A stretch of DNA of 64,000 nucleotides, from contig CM041292.1 of NCBI GenBank assembly GCA_023052935.1, forward strand, positions 36,090,639 to 36,154,638. The letters are read 5' to 3'. Position numbers and translations under genes: made by a program. Positions 21,620 through 32,700 of this stretch are shown one piece after another; position 1 is the stretch's first letter; the number at the start of each line of letters is the position of its first letter. The notes under the pieces were generated by a model. The model was not told the DNA's origin, did not search any database, and saw only the letters and a program-made list of their open reading frames with translations. This DNA is from Piezodorus guildinii. Its lineage: Eukaryota > Arthropoda > Insecta > Hemiptera > Pentatomidae.

Positions 21620-22950
21620 TATTTAAGAAAAAAATCTTGTATGGGACCTTTGACAGCTTACTATGTGTGAGAGCCGAGCTCAGTTCTCCCCCTCTCAGAA
21701 CAAAATCGGTCAGTCGTGACCACAATAGGGTCTTGAAGTTGCAGGTAGCCGATTAACCCTACCATCAACCCTTTCATAATTTTCCCAATTTTTCAAATAT
21801 TACTCTAATTCTTCCGTTTTACCCCTTCCATATAAAATAAACCGTGGGAAATAACGAATTACTAGGTGATTTGATAAACCTACTACTTTGGCTAGTTCAG
21901 TCTGTATGGGTTGCTTGTCGTGTTTCTTTCCGTTCTCCAAGAATGGTATGTACTCTAGATTTTTTTTAAGATGATATTTTAAATTATCTGTAATTTTTAA
22001 TTACTAGATGATAGGTCATAAATGAAATATCGGTAAACATAAGTAAATAGTGAATTAATCTTATTCCTAAGAATAAAATCATTTTAAGAGAATCTTAAGT
22101 CATAGGTGTACATATTTAGTAAAATAATTTATTCGTAATTGAACTACACCACATGATGGGTTGTTTTCCACGTCATTGCTCAGACTTATCCTGATTACTT
22201 CTCAGCGCATGCTTGAAATTTTACTGATCAAGGATCTCAGAACAGTGTTTAGTTTTCCGGACGTGTTTCCGGCTATGTGTGTCTAGGCCTTTAAAATGAT
22301 AAAATTGTACTGCGCTTGGTATGGCAAGCGTATTTTTAAGCGGTGAGGGAAAGAATCTATTAATGTTAGGACTTATTAGTAAGATCGTTTATAGTAATTT
22401 ATAAACAGATCTTTTGGTTTAATTATTTTATCTAAACTATTGTTCTTATATTAACAATGTATAATATTTCGAAAAATTCATAGCAGAATTATAGCGTCAG
22501 TTGCCGCATGAAAAGTTGGAATAATAATCAGCTGTGTTTATTTTAAGGTTTTCATAAAGATAATTAGGGTCGTTCCTTCCTTGTTTAGCGATAAGGTAGG
22601 ACAAGCGCAATGCATTTTTTTCCAGCAGGCCTCGACAAGAACGAAAAAAGAGTACAGCGCAAGCTCTGCCAGATCTCTTTACAAAAATTGTCAAATTTTG
22701 AATTGATTTACTGTTAATAAAACTTAATGGTTTTTATTAAAATTATTTTAACGTCGCAACCAGTTCACTTCTTGAATAGACATGTTTATGTTGATTTCAA
22801 TAATTATTTCAATGTCACATGTTTATGATATTGTTCATTGTCAATCCTAATAAGTAGAAGCAAAAAGCTGCAGGATCCAGGGTCCAGCGTAACCTCTGTC
22901 TAAAAGAAATTAGTTTGGATGTTTTTGTTATCCACCATACTTGTTTGTTT
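21620..22950. other. intergenic sequence, no gene seen
   Basis: Mixed composition. A 65-codon minus ORF (22497-22694) has no recognisable motif. Confidence 0.35.
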
Positions 22951-22954
22951 TCTT

Positions 22955-23222
22955 TATTAATTTAATGTCACCGTATGCTACTGTGGCTAATGGGACGAGG
23001 CTACAGTGTGATTTCTATATCCCTATTCAGGTTTAATTAAGATAGGGATCTTTAACGAGTTCGTACGGGCTCGGGACCAATATTTTACATCCCCTCTGAT
23101 GAACGGCATAACCAAGGATTTTTCCTTTAAATATCCAGAGCCCTTCTGTCAGGTTTGAACCTGCGAACTTGGACATAGAAAGAAAGCTGTTGTGATAGCC
23201 ACTACACCGCAGGTGACTCCTG
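22955..23222 (-). mobile_element. tRNA-headed SINE, family A
   Basis: Minus strand: CAGGAGTCACCTGCGGTGTA, box A GTAGTGGCTATCAC, box B GCAGGTTCAAACCTG, GGTTATGCCGTTCATCAGAG. The tail includes TTAGCCACAGTAGCATACGG and TGACATTAAATTAATAAA. Confidence 0.7.
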
Positions 23223-23229
23223 TAGTAAA

Positions 23230-25440
23230 TATTTAATAACCAAAGAAAAAAAAAAAAGATTTTTGTGATTATCAACTTGAACCAATGAGATATGAATACG
23301 AACAAATAAGCTACTACAAAAAACAAAACAATATTATTATGAACTAGCTACAAACAAAACAGAAAACTATGTTTTGACATGTACTGAGCTTTACCGTTTG
23401 AGTACCCAAGTACAAAGTCATCGTAAAATATTTTCTCGGGTGAACTCATTTAGGTTTCGGAAAGCTAATGCTTTGGGATGGAACGCAGAATTTTGGATAA
23501 GATCATGAGATGATAGGAAGTACTAACAGTTTGTACTAACTTACTAGCGATGACTTTGTAACTCGTAATATTAGTTTTTCAAGGACCATAGATTGTTGAA
23601 TCCACTACACCTATCTAATCGAATCCATCGCTGTTTCGATTTTTAAGATTTAAAACCGGCATTAGAAACGTCAAAAACAAAAAATTGATAGAATCGCGTT
23701 TGTTATCGAAATATTTGTTACTTCTAATCGATATCAAACCTTCAGATGTTAGCTAGCGTCTAATGTCTACTTTTTTTTTGTTTATATCTTCATTTAAAAT
23801 GTGTTTTCTAGGTCATACATTAATTAATATGAGCGACCTAAAACTAATTAGTCGTTCTTTAACAACAATTAATTGTAAGTTGGCTATTCTGTAACAAAGG
23901 ATTTGCTGGTTCTCAGGTGAGTTTATAGGTTTGTCTGTTGGGAACATTTTGAGTGTCTTTGTTGGAGCAGGTTAATTTCGTATGAAATAAATCACATTAT
24001 TGTTAGAACTATTATTGACTTGCAGAATTAGAAGTTTGATAATAATGTTTTTTTTTATTATAATGATTTCCTGTCAGCTGAATCAAAAATTGAAATGCTA
24101 TAAATGAAATGATATATAAACCGATAACAACTCTTTTGCTTTGTTACAATTAGTTTCTTAGTGGATATACATATTTATTGTAAGATTATAACTTGTATTG
24201 GCAGACATTTTATGTTTTAAGGAATTTTCATCCAAATATCTCCCTTCTTCAAGGTTAATATTAGTTAACCCGTTCAGTAAAAGGGTTTTGAAAAATGAAG
24301 ACTTATGTGTTCAATTTCCCTATTCATGAATAAACTGACATTTTTTTATGCTCATTTCAGGATGGCATAAACATTTCTAATGTTCACATAAGCCTGTCGT
24401 TATAGTTAATTAATTTTATTGAGGCACCTGATAATTATTATTATTTTTTATGTACTATAATTTACTAATTATGTTACGTTTTATCAGTTTTCTCAATTTT
24501 AGTATATAAGACGGCAGTGAAGTGTCAATTAAATAATTTTAATTTGTTTTAAAAGTAAATTAATTAATGACAGGTTAAATATTATAGTGGTTATTTATAG
24601 TTTTTATAAACTAATCTTAAGTATTAAGCGTTGGATAATTTTAAAGAATGGTTTTACTCAAATTGAAGAAACAACACTATTGATTAGTTTTTGGTACATT
24701 GCCAACCAGAAGCAAGAATAGTTTAGGAGTTCTTGAAGGAAAAGCACTAAGTAATTTGTGTAGTCTACAAGTTCACCCAACCACTAAAATTATTAAACAT
24801 CCATTAAGCAATCTACTGCAGATTTAATGAATAAATTAAATGAATTACTTTTTATAAAAAAATATCATTGTTGACTGATTTACTGCATATTTTTGCTTGC
24901 ATGATTTAGTTTATTTATTTAATTATTATGTTAATAATACTTAACAAATGGGGAAATAAACTTAATAACTACCACCCTTTATTATCTTGCCTTTCTCTAC
25001 TATTAATTTTTGGCTAGAAACGACAACAGTAAACATAATTTGGATGCTTGTGAATTTCATGAGTCTTGTTTAGGAAAAAATGTAGATGAAAAAAAAAGTA
25101 AAAAAAAAAAAACTGTAGATGAAAATAATGTAAACTAAATAATTTGTGTAAATTTAACATAGATTATGTGTAGTGTGCCTAAGAACAGACCTGGAACATG
25201 TATATACAAATAAATAATAAAATAATAATAATAATAAATAATAATAATAAATAAACTCTCCTTCTTTAGGGTTACCATAGGGAAAAGATTAAAAAAAAGA
25301 TAAAAGTATATATTATATATATATAATAATATAAAAATAATATATATATATATATTGTGGTGTGCTTCCTTTAAATATTCCTTATTATGTTAATCTAAAA
25401 TCCATTTTTGTGACTTGGTGCTAATAGCAAATTTTGAATA
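23230..25440. other. AT-rich sequence upstream of eya, no coding exon seen
   Basis: Contains AAT-rich simple sequence at about 25215-25255 and AT runs near 25310-25355. It may include eya promoter or 5' UTR, but I see no motif that shows it. Confidence 0.35.
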
Positions 25441-25449
25441 TTTTTCAGG

Positions 25450-25493
25450 TTGAAAAATAGTGGTTCACTATAGCAATGCTTCCTGATCATCAT
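25450..25493 (+). other. possible 5' exon of eya
   Basis: A TTTTTCAG acceptor precedes a stretch containing ATGCTTCCTGATCATCATAA and a strong donor GTAAGT at about 25494. It would code a seven-residue start (MLPDHHK). Both splice signals fit, but there is no protein similarity to confirm it. Confidence 0.25.
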
Positions 25494-25984
25494 AAGTAAG
25501 TTTGGCGTTTCTACAATAAGCTAATTTAAATTTATATATTGTATTAAAAATACATAAAAATGATGCACTTTCTCTGTAAACCAGTTTATGAAGTCAATTA
25601 GTCTTTCTATTTTGGATATAACAATATGCATTTTCAATATCTTCTTTATCAATAACTTTCATTAGTTTTAATGGCTATGTTATATATGCAATATGTAATG
25701 TGAGTAATATCACTATTAAATAGCCTTAAAGTTAATGAAACCATAGGAACTGATCTTAATTGATTTTCTCTGCCACTCTTTTTAGTAGATCACCTACTTA
25801 ATGATGAAAATATTGCCTAAGTTATTTATAAATCCTTAAAATCTAATATATTATATTTTTTTTTTTTAATTTATTTATTTTAATTGACAACTGTATTTAA
25901 GAACACAATAAGTAAATATGAGGAATGAAAAAAAAAAGTCATGAAAATGTCTTGAGAAAGAACTACCCAATGGTAGCACTTCAC

Positions 25985-26385
25985 TAACTATTTTAAGGCG
26001 GTAGGTCTCGAGGGCACCTTCTTTTCAGTCGCCTTGGAGGATTATCAGGGATATCTAAGGAAGATAATTTACGGACTAGTGGGTTTGTGTGGGCAGAGAG
26101 TTTAGAATGAAAAGAGGAGTATCTATCACGGGCCATGTCTGAAACAAATGGGGTATTAAGGTCATTATGGAGGAGTTGATTTGTAACAAAATATGGGGCA
26201 TTCAGGATTTTGGGTAGGATTTTGGATTGTAAGGACTGGATGCGGGAGGAATTAGATGGTTTGGTAGAGCCCCAAAGCTCGATCCCATATGTCCAAATAG
26301 GTCTAATAATAGTGATGTAAACGAGTCTTTTGTAATATACTGGAAGTTTTGAATGTTTGTCTAGTAAGTATTGTAGTAATCGTTA
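25985..26385 (-). pseudogene. non-LTR retrotransposon RT C-terminal fragment (Jockey-like)
   Basis: Minus-strand reading gives RLVYITIIRPIWTYGIELWG, STKPSNSSRIQSLQSKIL, LNAPYFVTNQLLHNDLNTPF and a DNPPRRL end, closely parallel to the fragment at 2938-3646 (IWTYGIELWG, NAPFYVSNETLHTDLDIPF, NPPRRL). It is the 3' end of the same LINE family, inserted near the 5' side of eya in the opposite orientation. Confidence 0.75.
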
Positions 26386-26748
26386 TCTTTGAGCAGTTTC
26401 TTGTCATTTCAGTCTTGTGTGAGGGTTCCAAGTAAGGCGCTTGTCAAGATGGATATTACAAATTTAAACTTGCTGTTGACACATTTTTGTGTTTATACAC
26501 ATGTACTTATCTATTATTATATATTCATAACCATGTATGTATTGTATCTGCATATATTTAATCAAAATAAAATATGTCAATTTTGTACCTAGGAATTTGG
26601 ATGTTCCTGTTCTCAGTGATGAAAACAATTCAATTTGCAGCTCCCCAAACAACAGTGAACGTAAATATATTTCTGTTTTTCATTTAATCATTTATGTTGT
26701 ATAATAATATATCTGTTAAATATTATCACATTCTTTATTTTCCTTTAG

Positions 26749-29700
26749 CACTCTCACCATTTGAAAACAACCAGACTTCCCATAACTGGTCTAATTTCCA
26801 ATATTTTCCTGGTAAGAGTTTGGTATTTTATATTTATTTTTGTGTTTATAAAAACTTTAATCCCATGGTTATATCTTTTGGCATATCCTATTTCAGTGTA
26901 ACCAATTATGCTTCACGTAACCAACCTATTTTTGCTATAGCTAAAAGATTCAACATAGTACAAACTCTGAAATATATTCAATTGAATTGTCATGAACTAA
27001 AAGTAATTTATCTCAGATTCAAAACTTTAAAGCTTTCGACTAGGACGCTGCTTTAAAAGGTTTGGCCTGCAGATTCTACTGAAAATATTTCTAATTTCAA
27101 GAAGTCTTAATCATCCGTTCATTATTTCAATTTATAAATCTTTCATAGGTTATATGATGTCAGTTTGTATATGCTTCATTTTGATATAATTTTAACAAAT
27201 AATTTTACAATAAATTTTGCTATTAATTTGTATTATTTTTACAGAGCAATTTGAAATGTCTGATACCAACGGTGAATCTAATCCATGGAGCTCTGGTTAT
27301 TATAATACTTCATACAATTACTATAACAAGTAGGTTTTGGTTTTATTTTATTTTACTAGATCTAATTTAAATTGGCATATTTTTTAAGTGTTATTTTTCC
27401 AATGAGTATGGTTTATCAAATCTTTTGATTATGTGAATCAATTAAAATATTAATGTTGCGATATTTTATGAGCACATTTTTGTTTGATTTTTATAAGTAA
27501 TGTTTGATGAAGAGCTTAATAATTACCAAACCTAAATGTTGAAGTCACAATCATTTATTTTTATATATATGGTGTGCAAAAGACATATCTGTGCACATAG
27601 TTTTTCAAGAAAAATACTGCTTAATCAGTTTTATTGATAATAATTTAGCTGATATAATAATATATGTTTACAATTTTTTTTCTTATTGTTTATTTAATGA
27701 CATGGTCCTCTTTTACAAATAAGTACAATATAAAAATGGACAAAGTATTATTTAGAACAGTGATTCCCAAACCACCGCACCGGCCCCTGGTGCTGCAGCG
27801 AAAAAAGTTTGGGAATCACTGTTCTAGAAGTATATTGAAAAAACAATTAGATTATATGTTATATACAATATTATATTATATATATTATGGTGATTAAATT
27901 ATAAACAAATAATATCATAAAATAATTTTTTTTTAAATAAATATTATGATATACTTAGCTTTTAAAATACAAAGTTTATTAAATTAAATAACAAAACTAT
28001 ATTTTTTACAAAAAATAAAATAATCTTGATTAAATTGACTGAGTAATTAGATTTAAGAGCCGATACCATTTTTGACTTCACCTTCTGGCTGATTTCTATT
28101 GTTTTTATTCTCTTATACTTACTTCAATTTTTCTTTTCTATTCTATTGAACTGATATATATTCTATTCTATACTGTTTCCTATTTTTAAAGAAATTTTAC
28201 TGTCAAAGAAAATTATAAAACTATAATTATTAATCAAAAGCAAAACTCAAAGATTTATCCTCCAAAAAAGTATGGGTACTGCATACATTTTTTTGTGGGA
28301 GTATCTTATCAGTTTGTTATCAGTTCAAATATTTCCCCCAAATACATAATCCTTGATTCGTAAACAGGCTCTAAATCATTTGGCAGTGATCAAAAATGAA
28401 AGATAATTCTACCGGAATAGATTATCTAATAAATCTAAGTAATTGAGCTCAACCTGCAAATATGATGTAGTTAGACCTGGATCACCAGCAACACTGGATC
28501 CATTTTGGTAGTAATATATTTTGTTGTTGACCATTTGGCTAATGTGAAAATAATTGTTTTGCCCACTGTAATAATAAATAGGTATTATTTTGAAGAGTAT
28601 CCGGGATTTTAGAAGGGTTCATATGTTCTTACTCATTCCGTTTTTATAAATTAATATGATCAGTCTCATGTTAAAGGAAGTGACCGCAGAAAAAAGAGGA
28701 AAAGTTTGAGAACTTTGGGGTGTTTTGAAGCTCGGAAATATAGGTATTCTTCATAAACGTTTTTCCAAACTGACCCTTTACATTTCTGACTGAGGCTTTC
28801 AATATTTTAATTACATTGAATGAGAATGATATGAATCATAAAAATATAAGAAAAAATTTTACTCTTCCACTTTTTCTTGTTGACTTTTCAAATGATTTAA
28901 AAAAATACTCTCCAGACAGTCACTTATGCCTGCATGACTATAAGTTACTTAGTGTTACTTTAAAGGCAACTAATTGACTCTCAAGTTATGATTTAGTAAC
29001 TAGTTCAAAAATTCAATACATTATTTTATTTTTTTAATTCTTTGAACTGCTAAATATGATAAAATGTTTTAGTATGGCTGCTCCATACGACCAATATGCT
29101 CAAATGGGTCTTATCGAATGCCGTCTTATCAAGTGACTAATCCTTTACCAAACGGTAAGCATAATTATATCAAGATAACCGATCAGATTGAAATTTTAAT
29201 TCTCGATTTGTAATCAAGTCTTTAAATTTTTAGACTACAGAGAGCCGCCTAATAATGTCCCTATGAATTATAATGGTCATCTCCAAAACCACTATGTACA
29301 TAACGATAGATCTTATTATCAACAGAACTGGAGCCATATGGTAAGCAAGCAGTCCTTAATTAATTTAATTTTTCTTAAAATAAATAATTAAATGCATGCT
29401 CTGTTTAAAATAAACAATTAAATAAAAAATGTTAGTATTAAATATGAATATAATGCTTAATAGTAAAAGCAGATTAATTTAATAGTGAGATAGTACATTA
29501 ATTGTCTCAATCATGGGATGGATTCTTTCTTAAAGTCTGTTTCTGACTATGTTTTTTTAATCAAGAATAATAATGCTATATTAAGTGAATTGATTTGGTA
29601 ACAACAAAATGAATGTGTGGAAATAAGTCTAAAATATTTTAATTGTTTTTTCTAATTCAACTAGCAATACCTGTATACTCTCATTTACCTTTTAATTTCT

Positions 29701-32700
29701 AAATTAATTGTTTCATATTAAGTTAATATATTATTATTAATACTTTAAAATTGTCTTCTTTACTCGCCATCACACTACAAATGCTACAATACATAGTAGA
29801 AAGGGATAATCTAGATTGTCTTCTTTCTTCTTCCAGTGGCGCGACAGCCGTGTAGGCTCTGGGCCTCGCGGTGTAAATTTTATTACATATTCACAAAAGT
29901 GTACATCACTCCCTACGACTAATTTTGTGAGTGGCCACCCTTTGGCTGACGGGTCTCACATACCCGGGGGAGAGGTTGTGAGTGAATCCACATTTTTTTT
30001 TTTTATCCTTATAAAAGCCCGCCGGGACTGGGATTCAAACTCAGAATCTGTAGCATGAGAGACTAGCGCGCTGGCCACTCAGCCACAGGCTCCCCTATCT
30101 AGATGGTCTAAATCAACAAAATAACAAATGAAATATGAAATCGAAGTAGATGTAGATTTGTTAGAGGATAAAAATTAACATGTTGACTTTTATAAGGTGA
30201 TGTATATATATCAGTGATCATATGTATTGATTGTAGAGTATATTACATAAATATCTATTTGTCCAACCAATTTGTGATAAATTAATTCATCCTGTTACCT
30301 ATAATGATTTTGATAAGTTGATTTATCTTATGATTTAATATTATATGGATATCTGCAATATTGGATGTAAAATTGTAATTTAAGTGAAATTATTTGATAA
30401 AAAACTAACAACAAAGGTTAAATATGTATATCTGTCTTAATTACGAAAAACTATTTCTAATCTTCTTTCTTATGCCATTAACAGTCTGAAGTGTAATCTT
30501 TTAATTTGTAGAATTGCAGCAACTACTCCGGTTATCCAAACCCTGAGATGGTTGATCCATCTTACCAACGTTACTATCCAACTGAACCTCATCAGCTTTT
30601 GGAGTTGAGTCCGCCAGGTAAAATCCTTTAATATGTTTATGATGATTGATGAACGTTTTTAACATAACTATATTAACTTGTAATAGCGGTTAATCATTAA
30701 ACAGTTAAATAAAATTACATTTGTAGTTTTTGTCTGCATCAAGTATTTATATTGCCTCTATGCCTATCGAATGGTGCCTAATGTGATCTTTTTCCTGTAT
30801 AGTTGTTTCTTATTAGTAATGCAGCTTACTGATCAAATGACAATTTTCATCCAGACCTTGTCTTTCTTCTCGAAGTTGATATCATCAGTTTCAAATTTCT
30901 TTCTAAATTAATTAACTCCTAGTTCATTCATAAAGACCATTTTTTTTTTTTTTAATTGCACTTACAATTTTTATTGTTTAATTCCAACATTATCCTTCAA
31001 CTTTTATTAAATTGCTGTTTAATATTTAATTAAATACTATGACCTAGAGGCGAGATGGGTCTTCGTTTACAAATTCATTTAGTATTGTCAATAGATTGAA
31101 TTTATTCTACCTTTATATTGGATTTGAGAAATAGCAATATTGTACGCTGGCAAACATTACCATTGTAATCTTTTATGTATAAAATAAATTAATAAACTAA
31201 AGTTCATCTTTATGTTGGTCTTATAAAGCTTAGAGGGTCATCAATTAATTTATAGTATATTATGACTTTTATGTAATGGTGTGATTTTTGTTTGTGTGTG
31301 TGTGTCTGTGTATTATGTCATTATATAAGATTAAAATTTCTAATATTCTACATAATCTTGGTAGTATGTTGGATTGGTAGATTACAATTTTACTAATAAG
31401 AAATTACAATTACAATTTTTTTTATTTTTGTTTTTGATATGCATTATTTCACTTTTTGGTTTGTTCAGATTCAAGCACAGCTGAAGAGCCCAATTCTGAA
31501 AGTCCTCCGATAAAAGAAGCAGGAACCAGTAAGTAACCATACTTTCTCTCTCTTAGAATTTTTTTGTTCTTTAATTCAAATCTTTCTGTTATAATTTCGA
31601 ATCTGTTGTGCAATCATACATGTGATATGTTTTATTTTGTAATTTATTGTAAAAAATTCTTTTGCGAATTCAATAGCATGTATATGTTGTTTTTGTTACT
31701 AATATTAAAATAATTTCATCTAAATTTTTATTAACTTTGATTTTTCATTGTTAAGGAGCTGTTAGACATCGAGGACGCCCTTCATCTCATCGACAATCCG
31801 ATCTTCTAGGGCAATGCCTGCTTCTAATTTGGAAAGGTTTTTATCTGGGATTTAGACGAGACCATTCTCATCTTTCATTCTTTACTCACCGGCTCATATG
31901 CTAACAAGTTTCAAAAGGTTATTATTTCATTGTTCTTATTTATTTTAAATAATGAATTATTTTAAACTGATTTACTTTTTACTATGGCCTATTTCTAAAC
32001 TGGTGTTGTCATGAAAAATTAAATAGGTTTTTATCATGTTGAAAAATAAATAATATAGCTAAATCTTTTTAATGAATAAATAAAATATAATTGTAAAGGC
32101 CATAGATTTTGGTGAATGGTGCGCAATGTACCAATAAATATTATGATTTGGATTTACCTGGTTTTTTCATTGTTTTCACAGAGTTATTCTGATTTTTCTA
32201 GGATAATTCATTATCATTTTTTCTTTTGTTCAAATTTAGAATATGGAGGCTGTTCTGAGGCTAGGATGTGGAATGGAAACATTGATATTTGAACTTGCTG
32301 ATAAACACTTCTTTTTTGGCGATTTGGAGGTTTGTTAACATGTTAATTTTTTATTATAAGGAAGTTTTTAGGTTTATAAACTCTGTAACTATAAGATTAA
32401 CTTCTTTCGTTCCTCTCTTACACAGATTGCTTGAAGTTGTATCTACTTGTGATGTATTGAAGTTTTAAAGAAATAATAGTTTTCCTAATACATTTGGGCT
32501 GTATGGAAAATAATGCAGGATTTACCCCTCTTACTTAAATATCCCTCTATTTAATAACTGTTTACATTTGCATGTAATTCATTATTTGTATGAATGTCAA
32601 CACTCACTTATATCCTTCTAAAATAAAATGTATCTTTATTTCAGTTGGATTTTGCTACTTGGAAATAATTTAATCTTAACTATAATGTCAAAGCATGATT

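Noticed and set aside
25200..25260. CRISPR-like or regulatory repeat array
   Set aside because: It is an AAT-type simple repeat in a eukaryotic genome, without spacers.
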